Shown here: positions 1 to 5,112 of the stretch, in pieces
Layout: each line of letters begins with the position of its first letter
Position numbering within the stretch: position 1 is the stretch's first letter
Assembly (NCBI GenBank): GCA_030263275.1
Contig: SZOR01000159.1
Coordinates: forward strand, 1 to 7,319
Source: DSNY01 sp016861185
GTDB lineage: Bacteria; Pseudomonadota; Gammaproteobacteria; Burkholderiales; Burkholderiaceae_F
DNA length: 7,319 nt
Direction: 5' to 3'
Translations under genes and position numbers: made by a program
The notes under the pieces: model-generated
Database searches by the model: none
Seen by the model: only the letters and a program-made list of their open reading frames with translations
What the model was told of the DNA's origin: nothing

Positions 1-142
1 AGTGCAGGACCCCTTCGGTGCGCGCCAGCATCGGTGCGAGCCGGTCGGCACTGCGGATCGGCAGTTCGCCCGCGACGTCGCCGCGCGTACGCGCAAGTTC
101 GAAGACATCGACCGTGCGTTGCAGCTTCGGATCGCTCGCCAT
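1..142 (-). CDS. yceD: DUF177/YceD family protein, N-terminal part (runs off the left edge)
   Basis: Reading the minus strand from the ATG at 142 gives 47 codons beginning MASDPKLQRTVDVFELARTR, then GDVAGELPIRSADRLAPML, open to the window edge. The pattern of a VDVFELAR strand followed by a short basic, Gly-containing turn and an LPI..ADRLAPML segment resembles the N-terminus of DUF177 (PF02620) proteins. YceD is linked to 23S rRNA accumulation in bacteria and plant plastids, and its gene usually sits directly upstream of rpmF (ribosomal protein L32). That gene would lie beyond the left edge. No clear Shine-Dalgarno precedes the ATG. The gene is divergent from maf across 64 bp, the same arrangement as yceD and yceF in E. 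coli. The identification rests on a short fragment plus context; the C-terminal Cys-containing part of the family cannot be seen. Confidence 0.75.
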   Translation of the reverse strand, partial: MASDPKLQRTVDVFELARTRGDVAGELPIRSADRLAPMLARTEGVLH

Positions 143-206
143 GACCGGGAGACAAGCGGCGCGCGGCTAAACTCGCGCGCCGGAGAACGCGCATCGCGCA
201 GAAGAC
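143..206. promoter_or_regulatory. Divergent yceD/maf intergenic region with 9-bp palindrome
   Basis: This 64-bp gap must hold the 5' signals of both flanking divergent genes. It contains a perfect 9-bp inverted repeat, CGGCGCGCG at 157-165 and CGCGCGCCG at 174-182, separated by the 8-nt spacer GCTAAACT. The spacer carries TAAACT (168-173), a possible -10 hexamer for maf on the plus strand that would place the transcript start near 180. No convincing -35 is visible, so the promoter call is weak. The palindrome around the only A/T-rich bases could be an operator or simply chance in G+C-rich DNA. Confidence 0.35.
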
Positions 207-791
207 ATGACCCGCATCGTACTCGCATCGACGTCGCCGTATCGCCGCGAACTGCTGCAGCGCTTGCGGCTGCCGTTCGACGTGCTCGCGCCGCGCGTCG
301 ACGAGGCGGCGCTGCCCGCGGAAGCGCCGCGCACCACCGCGCTGCGCCTGGCGCGCGCCAAGGCCGAAGAAGTCGCGGCGCGCGCGGCCGACGCGATCGT
401 GATCGGCTCCGACCAGGTCGCGGACGTCGGCGGCACCGCGCTCAGCAAGCCGGGCTCGCACGAAGCCGCGCTCGAACAGCTCGAGCGCATGCAGGGCCGC
501 ACCATCGTCTTTCACACCGCGCTCGCGGTGTTCGACGCCGCCCGCGGCAATGCGCTCGTCGACTGCGTGCCGACGTCGGTGCGCTTTCGCCGCCTGTCGC
601 GCGTGGCGCTCGAAACCTACCTGCGCGCCGAACAGCCGTACGACTGCGCCGGCGCGGCGAAGATCGAGGGGCTCGGCATCGCGCTCGTCGAGGCGGTCGA
701 ATCCGACGATCCGACTGCGCTGATCGGGCTGCCGCTGATCCGCCTCACGGCGATGCTGGAGGAACTCGGCGTGCGGGTCCTGGCCCGATGA
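207..791 (+). CDS. maf: Maf/YceF-type nucleoside triphosphate pyrophosphatase (m7GTP-type)
   Basis: The 194-residue protein is full length for the Maf family, cytoplasmic enzymes that hydrolyse non-canonical or modified nucleoside triphosphates to the monophosphate and pyrophosphate. The N-terminal nucleotide-binding signature is ASTSPYRRELL (residues 7-17), a VDE follows at 31-33, and the catalytic Asp motif GSDQVA is at 67-72 with D69. The C-terminal block contains QPYDCAG, KIEGLG, DDPTALIGLPLI. The Gln-Pro-x-x-Cys-Ala-Gly, EGLG and ALIGLPLI pattern is that of the YceF branch, which prefers m7GTP, rather than the dTTP/UTP-type YhdE branch. The ATG at 207 gives the expected N-terminus; only a weak purine stretch (AGAAG) precedes it. 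The stop codon overlaps the start of the following methyltransferase gene (ATGA at 788-791), so the two are probably co-transcribed and translationally coupled. Family assignment is firm; substrate preference is inferred from motifs. Confidence 0.93.
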   Translation: MTRIVLASTSPYRRELLQRLRLPFDVLAPRVDEAALPAEAPRTTALRLARAKAEEVAARAADAIVIGSDQVADVGGTALSKPGSHEAALEQLERMQGRTIVFHTALAVFDAARGNALVDCVPTSVRFRRLSRVALETYLRAEQPYDCAGAAKIEGLGIALVEAVESDDPTALIGLPLIRLTAMLEELGVRVLAR

Positions 792-1540
792 GCCGGCGCG
801 GCACGCTCTATCTGCTGCCGACGCTGATCGCCGAAGTTCCGGCAGAGGACGTCCTGCCTGCCGGCACGCTCGCGGTCGCGCGCCGCCTCGACTGCTTCAT
901 CGCCGAAAACGCGAAGAGCGCGCGCGCCTTTCTGAAGGCGATCGCGCATCCGCGCCCGCTTGCGGAACTTCGGATCGTCGAGATCGGCCATGCGCCCGAT
1001 CCGGCGCGCTGCGACGAGTGGCTGAGCCCATTGCTCGAGGGCCTCGATGCCGCGATCGTGTCGGAGGCCGGCTGCCCGGGCATCGCCGACCCCGGTGCGG
1101 AACTGGTCGCGCGCGCGCACGCGCTGGACTTACCGGTCGTGCCGCTGGTCGGACCCTCGGCGCTCGTGCTCGCGCTGATGGCGAGCGGATTGAATGGCCA
1201 GTCGTTCCGCTTCGTCGGTTATCTGCCGCAGGACGCAGGGGCGCTCGCCGTGCGCCTGCGCGAGCTGGAGAACGCGTCGCGCGCTGGCGAAACGCAGCTC
1301 TTCATCGAGACGCCCTACCGCAACGAACGGCTGTTCGCGGCGGCGCTGGCATCGTGCACGCCCGACACGCGCCTGACGCTCGCGGTCGATCTGACGGCGC
1401 CGGACGCGCGCATTGCCACACACACGATCGCCGAATGGCGCGCGTTGCCTGACGCGCGCCGTCCGCCGCTTTATCGCCGCCCGGCCGTTTTCGCGCTGCT
1501 CGCCGGACCGCGCTCAGCGCCACGCCGGCGCCTCCGTTAG
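788..1540 (+). CDS. SAM-dependent methyltransferase, tetrapyrrole-methylase fold (RsmI-related)
   Basis: The 250-residue product begins MSRRGTLYLLPTLIAEVP, matching the GTLYVVATPIG start of RsmI-like proteins. It carries a SEAGCPGIADPGAELV block (92-107), the equivalent of the SDAGTPGISDPG signature, then VPLVGPSALVLALMASGL (118-135), FRFVGYLP (140-147) and ETPYRNERL. These are SAM-binding and dimer-interface motifs of the tetrapyrrole methylase superfamily. RsmI itself 2'-O-methylates C1402 of 16S rRNA, but this protein is shorter (RsmI is about 280 residues), lacks the EDTR motif (ENAKSAR instead) and has diverged signatures. I read it as the RsmI paralogue found beside maf in betaproteobacteria, with substrate unknown. 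The reading frame is open upstream to position 2, but the homologous start is the ATG at 788, which overlaps the maf stop. The last 27 bp overlap the 3' end of sppA on the other strand. Confidence 0.85.
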   Translation: MSRRGTLYLLPTLIAEVPAEDVLPAGTLAVARRLDCFIAENAKSARAFLKAIAHPRPLAELRIVEIGHAPDPARCDEWLSPLLEGLDAAIVSEAGCPGIADPGAELVARAHALDLPVVPLVGPSALVLALMASGLNGQSFRFVGYLPQDAGALAVRLRELENASRAGETQLFIETPYRNERLFAAALASCTPDTRLTLAVDLTAPDARIATHTIAEWRALPDARRPPLYRRPAVFALLAGPRSAPRRRLR

Positions 1541-2509
1541 GCTCGCGCGCAAGGCGGCGCCGAATTCCGCGCCGACGCGCCGCGCGACGCGATCGAGGAT
1601 GTTCTCGCGCCGCGTGTAATCGACCAGCTCCGGCGCCTTGACGATCTCGCGCGCGACCGACTGCACCGACCCGAAGTCGTCCGCCAGTCCGAGCTTGATG
1701 CTCTGTGCGCCGGTCCAGATCAAACCGGAGAACAGTCCGCTCGAGTCCTTCAGAGTGTCTCCCCGCCCGCTCTTCACGGCGGCGATGAACTGCTGGTGGA
1801 TGTCGTCGAGCATCGCCTGCGCGTGCGCGCGCTGCGCCTCGCTCATCGGGGAGAACGGATCGAGCAGCCCCTTGTTCGCGCCCGCGGTCAGCAGCCGGCG
1901 CTCGATGCCGAGCTTTTCCATCGCGCCGGTGAAGCCGAAGCCGTCGATCAGCACGCCGATCGATCCGACCAGCGAGGCGCGGTTGACGTACACCTTGTCC
2001 GCGGCGGCGGCGACGTAGTACGCGGCCGACGCGCCAAGTTCCTCGATCACCGCATACACCGCGATGTCCTTGTGCTCGGTCCGCAGCCGCTTGACTTCGT
2101 CGTAGATCAGTCCCGCCTGCACGGGACTGCCCCCCGGGCTGTTGATGCGCAGGACGATGCCGCGCGTGCCCTTGTCCTTGAAGGCCGCCCGCAGTGCCTC
2201 GATCGTGTTGTCCGCGTTCGCGCGCGCGCTCGGACCGATCGCGCCTTCGATCGCGATCACCGCAGTATGCGGGCCGCGCGTCTTCGTGTCGCCCACGCTG
2301 CCCAGGTCGATCAGCCACCACAGAACCACGGCGAGGTAGGCAAAGCCGAGCAGCCTGAAGAGAACGCTCCAGCGACGGCGCGCCCGCTGCTCGCGCAGCG
2401 ATTCGGTGAGCAGCTTCTCAAGCGTCTCGCGCTCCCAGCCGATCGGGTTCGACGCGACCGGGCGGGCGCTGCCCTCGTGCGCGGGAGTCGTCGGTTCTTG
2501 CTCGTTCAT
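1514..2509 (-). CDS. sppA: Signal peptide peptidase SppA, short form (peptidase S49)
   Basis: This encodes a 331-residue membrane serine protease that degrades signal-peptide remnants after their release by signal peptidase. The N-terminal ~46 residues are polar and likely cytoplasmic. One hydrophobic segment at about 47-67 (rich in Leu, Ala, Val, Trp) anchors it, leaving the catalytic domain in the periplasm. The S49 domain shows IVLRINSPGGSP (118-129) and GASAAYYVAAAADKVY (159-174), with the predicted nucleophile Ser161. VGSIGV follows at 181-186, and GANKGLLDPFSPMS (210-223) supplies the predicted general base Lys213. The 52-residue Ser-Lys spacing equals that of B. subtilis SppA (Ser147/Lys199). 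It is the single-domain form, half the length of E. coli SppA (618 residues). The ATG at 2509 is chosen because GGAG (2517-2520) lies 7 nt upstream and it forms TGATG with the Rieske stop; the in-frame upstream extension to 2623 is Arg-rich shadow sequence. Confidence 0.95.
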   Translation of the reverse strand: MNEQEPTTPAHEGSARPVASNPIGWERETLEKLLTESLREQRARRRWSVLFRLLGFAYLAVVLWWLIDLGSVGDTKTRGPHTAVIAIEGAIGPSARANADNTIEALRAAFKDKGTRGIVLRINSPGGSPVQAGLIYDEVKRLRTEHKDIAVYAVIEELGASAAYYVAAAADKVYVNRASLVGSIGVLIDGFGFTGAMEKLGIERRLLTAGANKGLLDPFSPMSEAQRAHAQAMLDDIHQQFIAAVKSGRGDTLKDSSGLFSGLIWTGAQSIKLGLADDFGSVQSVAREIVKAPELVDYTRRENILDRVARRVGAEFGAALRASLTEAPAWR

Positions 2510-2886
2510 CAAGGATCTCCGTTCGTAGCGTCGCCGGCCGTCACGCCGGCATCCGGCATCCAGTAGACGCGGCCGTCCTCTTCCGTCACCTGCAGAGCGC
2601 GCAGCGCGCCGCGGCCGCCGCATGGTCCGCCGACGCAGCGGCCGCTTACGGCGTCGTACAACGCACCGTGCGTGGCGCAGACGAGCAGTTCGCCGGCGGA
2701 ATCGAAGAAGCGCCCCGGCAGCCAGTCGAGCTCCATCGCGACGTGGGCGCAGCGATTCAGGTACGCGAAAACGCGGCCGCGATAGCGCACGGCGAAGCCG
2801 GTGGCATCGACGCCGGCGACGCGCACGGGAAAACGCACGCCGTCGCCGCCGTCGACCAGCGCGTCCGCGGCGCAGATGTCGATCAT
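2509..2886 (-). CDS. Small Rieske-type [2Fe-2S] protein
   Basis: This 125-residue protein consists essentially of one Rieske domain. Numbered from the ATG at 2886, the cluster ligands are C46-x-H48 (in NRCAHVAMELDW) and C70-x-x-H73 (in LLVCATHGALYD). The linker is 21 residues, longer than the usual 15-17. There is no signal peptide, membrane segment or oxygenase catalytic domain, so it is a soluble ferredoxin-like electron carrier or sensor with unknown partner. Two more cysteines (C84 and C89, in GRCVGGPCGG) lie just after the second ligand pair. Its ATG forms an ATGA overlap with the HAD stop, and its stop forms TGATG with the sppA start, so translation is probably coupled at both ends. A GTG five codons upstream (2901) could also be the start, but the ATG fits the overlap better. 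The domain call is firm; no physiological role can be deduced. Confidence 0.88.
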   Translation of the reverse strand: MIDICAADALVDGGDGVRFPVRVAGVDATGFAVRYRGRVFAYLNRCAHVAMELDWLPGRFFDSAGELLVCATHGALYDAVSGRCVGGPCGGRGALRALQVTEEDGRVYWMPDAGVTAGDATNGDP

Positions 2887-3536
2887 GCGGGGATTAGCCA
2901 CCGCCGCAGTTCCTCGACCGAACCGACCAGCGCCAGTGGCTCGCAGGCGGCGAGTTGCTCGCGCGGATGCGCGCCGTAGGTGACGCCGGCCGCATGCGTG
3001 CGCGCGGCGCGCGCCATCTGCAGGTCGTGCGTCGTGTCGCCGATCATCAGCGTGCGGTCGACGTCGACCGCGAGTTCTTCGGTCAGCTCGAGCAGCATCG
3101 CCGGATGCGGCTTCGGGTGCGTCTGATCGGCACAGCGCGTCGCATCGAACGCGCCCTTGAGCCCGACCGCCTCCAGTGCGCGCGCCAGCCCCGCGCGGCT
3201 CTTGCCGGTGGCGATCGCCAGCCGCCGGTCGAGCGCGCGCAGCGCTTCGATCAGCTCGCGCGCGCCGGCGAACATCTCCAGTTCGTGCTCGCGCGCGAGG
3301 TAGTGCACGCGGTAGCGTGCCGAGAATTCGAGCACGCGCTCGGGCGGCAGGTCGGGCACCGCGCGCGCCAGCGCGTCGTGCAGGCCGAGCCCGATCACGT
3401 GGCTCGCCTGCGCGAAGTCGGGCACGCGCAGCCCGAGATCGGCCGCCGCGCGCTGGATGCAGCGCGCGATCGTCGCGGTCGAGTCGACCAGCGTGCCGTC
3501 CCAGTCGAAGACGATCAGGTCAAACCGTTGCAGCAC
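2883..3536 (-). CDS. HAD superfamily phosphatase, subfamily IA (Gph-like)
   Basis: The 217-residue protein has all four HAD motifs. Motif I is FDWDGTLVDS with nucleophile D11 and acid/base D13. Motif II is IATGKSR with T110, motif III is HPKPHP with K142, and motif IV is IGDTTHD with D167 and D171. A helical cap is inserted between motifs I and II (about 20-88), as in subfamily IA. Gph-like members hydrolyse small phosphate esters such as 2-phosphoglycolate, a product of oxidative DNA end repair; the substrate here is not proven. The start is the GTG at 3536: GGAG (3545-3548) lies 8 nt upstream and the protein begins MLQRFDLIVFDWDGT, the usual distance to motif I. It starts 17 bp inside the end of rluC and ends in an ATGA overlap with the Rieske gene, making it the second gene of a tightly packed operon. 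Confidence 0.92.
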   Translation of the reverse strand: MLQRFDLIVFDWDGTLVDSTATIARCIQRAAADLGLRVPDFAQASHVIGLGLHDALARAVPDLPPERVLEFSARYRVHYLAREHELEMFAGARELIEALRALDRRLAIATGKSRAGLARALEAVGLKGAFDATRCADQTHPKPHPAMLLELTEELAVDVDRTLMIGDTTHDLQMARAARTHAAGVTYGAHPREQLAACEPLALVGSVEELRRWLIPA

Positions 3537-4542
3537 CCGGCAGGCTCCGCAGAAAGTCCTTGCACTCGCGCGGCAACGGCGCCTCGAGCCCGATCGGCTC
3601 GCCCGTCACCGGATGGCGCAGGCGGGTGGTCGCCGCGTGCAGGAACATGCGGTCCAGCCGCGCGCCGAACTCGCCGCGCGCTGCCCGCTTGTTCAGTTCG
3701 AAATCGCCGTACTTGTCGTCGCCGACGATGGCATAGCCCAGATGCGCGAGATGCACGCGGATCTGATGCGTGCGACCGGTCCGTAGTTCCGCTTCGAGCA
3801 GCGAAAAACCGCCGTAGCGCGCGCGCAGATTGAAGATCGTATGCGACGGCTGGCCTGCTTCATCGACTGCAACACGGCGTTCACCGGAACGCGTGACGAA
3901 CTTCGTCAGCGCGAGCCTCACGTGCTGGCGGTCGTTGACCCAGTCGCCGCGCACCAGCACGAGGTAGCGCTTGTCGACTTCTCCGTCGCGCAGTTGCCGG
4001 TGCAGTCCGAGCAAGGCCTTGCGCGACTTGGCCAGCAGCAGGATGCCCGAGGTTTCCCTGTCGAGCCGATGCGCCAGTTCGAGGAACGGCTGGTGGGGCC
4101 GCGCCGCGCGCACGCGTTCGATCAGCCCGTGCGACACGCCGCTGCCGCCGTGTGCCGCCAAGCCCGCGGGCTTGTCGACGGCCATCAGGTGCTCGTCCTC
4201 GTACAGGATCGGCGGCATCTCGGCCGGCGGCGACGCGGGTCGGACGCGTGCGCCGAGCCGCATCGGCGGAATGCGCAGTTCGTCGCCGGCCGCCAGACGC
4301 TGGTCGACCGCGGCCCGGGCCCGGTTGACGCGCACCTCGCCGCTGCGCACGACGCGATAGACGTGGCTCTTGGGAACGCCCTTGGCGAGCCGCAGCAGGA
4401 AGTTGTCGAGGCGCTGGCCGGCTGCGTCGTCGCCCACCGTCACGTAGGTGACGCGGTCCGGGGCGATCGCAACCGCAGCGGGCCCGCCGCCCGGCATTTC
4501 AGTGGCTTGCGCCCGGATGCGCCTTTTGCTGCCGACTTCCAT
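3520..4542 (-). CDS. rluC: 23S rRNA pseudouridine synthase RluC
   Basis: This is a 340-residue pseudouridine synthase of the RluA/RluC/RluD family. RluC converts U955, U2504 and U2580 (E. coli numbering) in 23S rRNA to pseudouridine. An N-terminal S4 RNA-binding domain covers about 42-92 (GQRLDNFLLRL, SHVYRVVRSGEVRVN). The catalytic domain follows, with the start motif YEDEHLMAVDKPAGLAAHGG (114-133), the catalytic motif HRLDRETSG with D161, and the later RTGRTHQIRVHLAHLGYAI and GDDKYGD motifs. Assignment to RluC rather than RluA or RluD rests on the HGGSG sequence and on the divergent position next to rne, the same as in E. coli. The first 30 residues are a basic, low-complexity extension. 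The ATG at 4542 has only a weak AGG-type ribosome site, and the ATG at residue 16 has none. It is the first gene of the minus-strand operon; its 3' end overlaps the HAD gene by 17 bp. Confidence 0.94.
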   Translation of the reverse strand: MEVGSKRRIRAQATEMPGGGPAAVAIAPDRVTYVTVGDDAAGQRLDNFLLRLAKGVPKSHVYRVVRSGEVRVNRARAAVDQRLAAGDELRIPPMRLGARVRPASPPAEMPPILYEDEHLMAVDKPAGLAAHGGSGVSHGLIERVRAARPHQPFLELAHRLDRETSGILLLAKSRKALLGLHRQLRDGEVDKRYLVLVRGDWVNDRQHVRLALTKFVTRSGERRVAVDEAGQPSHTIFNLRARYGGFSLLEAELRTGRTHQIRVHLAHLGYAIVGDDKYGDFELNKRAARGEFGARLDRMFLHAATTRLRHPVTGEPIGLEAPLPRECKDFLRSLPGAATV

Positions 4543-4554
4543 CTTGCCTATACT
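4526..4554 (+). promoter_or_regulatory. Possible sigma70 promoter for rne
   Basis: TATACT at 4549-4554 differs from the TATAAT -10 consensus at one position, in otherwise very G+C-rich DNA. A poor -35, TTGCTG at 4526-4531, lies 17 bp upstream. Transcription would start near 4561 and give rne a leader of about 557 nt. The elements straddle the rluC start codon (4540-4542), so polymerase bound here would affect rluC initiation as well. The -35 matches only three of six positions, so this is a candidate only. Confidence 0.4.
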
Positions 4555-4753
4555 TGCGCGCGTTGGAGTTGGGCAGCGCAGTTAAAGTGACTGCTCAGGT
4601 CTGTGGGAGCGCGGGACGGAGATCGTCCGGCGACGACCGCCCCGAACGAGCTCCAGCGGGCAGCGATTGTAGCGATGCGTGCCGCGCAGGCGGCCCGGCG
4701 AGATCGCCGCCAAGGGAGCGCCCCCGGTCCGGCGGATGACGGACGGGTGCGCG

Positions 4754-4807
4754 ATGAACAGGAACGGCGCCAAGCCTGGCGGAGATGTCGGCGGCGCCGT
4801 TCGGTAA
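4754..4807 (+). other. Possible 17-codon upstream ORF in the rne leader
   Basis: ATG at 4754 to TAA at 4807 encodes MNRNGAKPGGDVGGAVR. It covers the 4762-4802 hairpin entirely, so ribosomes translating it would melt that structure. No convincing Shine-Dalgarno sequence precedes it, and the peptide resembles nothing I know. It is listed because of its placement, not because translation is supported. Confidence 0.15.
4762..4802 (+). other. Perfect 10-bp inverted repeat (hairpin) in the rne leader
   Basis: GAACGGCGCC at 4762-4771 pairs perfectly with GGCGCCGTTC at 4793-4802. After a two-base AA bulge, GCC (4774-4776) pairs with GGC (4790-4792), leaving a 13-nt apical loop. This is the longest perfect stem in the gap. 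No T-tract follows, so it is not an intrinsic terminator; a structured mRNA element or a DNA operator are both possible. Confidence 0.5.
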
Positions 4808-4809
4808 CG

Positions 4810-4817
4810 AGGAGGTG
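4810..4817 (+). promoter_or_regulatory. Orphan strong Shine-Dalgarno sequence (AGGAGGTG)
   Basis: AGGAGGTG is a perfect 8-nt complement of the 3' end of 16S rRNA, stronger than the site in front of rne itself, yet no ATG, GTG or TTG follows at a usable distance. The only nearby candidate is a CTG at 4826, which would open a 30-codon ORF ending at 4918. It begins two nucleotides after the stop of the small upstream ORF. It may be a ribosome standby or regulatory site, or chance. Confidence 0.35.
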
Positions 4818-4861
4818 GACGCCCGCTGCGGCCACCCCGGCTGAATCGAGTCGAGCAACGC

Positions 4862-4883
4862 CGCCGTCGCGCAGACGACGGCG
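4862..4883 (+). other. 8-bp hairpin with 6-nt loop in the rne leader
   Basis: CGCCGTCG (4862-4869) pairs perfectly with CGACGGCG (4876-4883) around the loop CGCAGA. It stands five nucleotides before the next hairpin, so the two could stack as adjacent stems in the mRNA. No T-run follows. Confidence 0.4.
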
Positions 4884-4887
4884 CCGA

Positions 4888-4910
4888 ACGAAAAGAACGA
4901 GATCTTTCGT
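4888..4910 (+). other. A/U-rich hairpin with bulged A in the rne leader
   Basis: ACG (4888-4890) pairs with CGT (4908-4910) and AAAGA (4892-4896) with TCTTT (4903-4907). A single A (4891) bulges and the loop is ACGAGA. This is the most A/T-rich patch of the leader. RNase E prefers A/U-rich unpaired RNA, so its flanks are reasonable places to look for self-cleavage; that role is speculative. Confidence 0.35.
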
Positions 4911-4937
4911 GTCCATAAGCGCTGCCCATCCCGACGA

Positions 4938-4949
4938 ATCGCCCGATCC
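4938..4949. repeat. 12-bp direct repeat, copy 1 (ATCGCCCGATCC)
   Basis: This exact 12-mer occurs again at 5064-5075, 126 bp downstream, both copies inside the rne leader. The core CGCCCGATC is not itself palindromic. Duplicate binding sites or chance recurrence are both possible. Confidence 0.45.
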
Positions 4950-5033
4950 ACCGCGGAAACCCGGTGCATCCGTCGGCATGTCCTACCCCGCGGTCTTGCC
5001 CGCGGAACCGCGCGCACCCGCACACGGCTGATC

Positions 5034-5052
5034 GGCGCCGCGCCGCGGCGCC
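5034..5052 (+). other. Very stable GC hairpin followed by pyrimidine tract, upstream of rne
   Basis: GGCGCCGC (5034-5041) pairs perfectly with GCGGCGCC (5045-5052) around a 3-nt loop. CGGTTCTTTCC follows at 5053-5063. This is the general shape of an attenuator, but the tract has only short T-runs and begins a few bases after the stem, so intrinsic termination would be weak at best. It lies 65 nt before the rne start codon and could slow polymerase or act as a leader stem. Confidence 0.4.
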
Positions 5053-5063
5053 CGGTTCTTTCC

Positions 5064-5075
5064 ATCGCCCGATCC
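5064..5075. repeat. 12-bp direct repeat, copy 2 (ATCGCCCGATCC)
   Basis: Exact second copy of the 12-mer at 4938-4949. It sits between the 5034-5052 hairpin and the rne ribosome binding site, 42 bp before the rne ATG, where a bound factor or RNA pairing could affect translation. Confidence 0.45.
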
Positions 5076-5104
5076 GATTCGGCACACGCCCGCACCCGAG
5101 GTGC

Positions 5105-5112
5105 GGAAGGAG
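5105..5112 (+). promoter_or_regulatory. Ribosome binding site of rne
   Basis: GGAAGGAG, with core AAGGAG at 5107-5112, stands 5 nt before the ATG at 5118 and fixes the rne start. It is a good Shine-Dalgarno match. Confidence 0.85.

Noticed and set aside
2..787. N-terminal extension of the methyltransferase frame back to position 2
   Set aside because: This part is the Arg/Ala-rich shadow of maf in another frame; homology to RsmI-like proteins starts at the ATG at 788.
1302..2321. A 339-codon minus-strand frame
   Set aside because: It is an Arg-rich shadow of sppA and of the region antisense to the methyltransferase.
2510..2623. A 38-codon upstream extension of sppA
   Set aside because: It is basic, repetitive shadow sequence inside the Rieske gene, whereas the ATG at 2509 has GGAG at the right distance and overlaps the Rieske stop.
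2887..2901. GTG at 2901 as the Rieske start
   Set aside because: It would add only five residues and a larger overlap; the ATG at 2886 makes a classic ATGA junction. The GTG is not strictly excluded.
4603..5031. A 142-codon plus-strand frame in the rluC/rne gap, and the minus-strand frames at 4548-4979 and 4582-5085
   Set aside because: All are Arg/Pro/Ala/Ser-rich without recognisable motifs, and they overlap one another on both strands; no ribosome site supports any of them.
5034..5063. Intrinsic terminator call for the GC hairpin
   Set aside because: The tract after the stem is interrupted by C and G and has no run longer than three T, so it was recorded only as a hairpin and possible attenuator.
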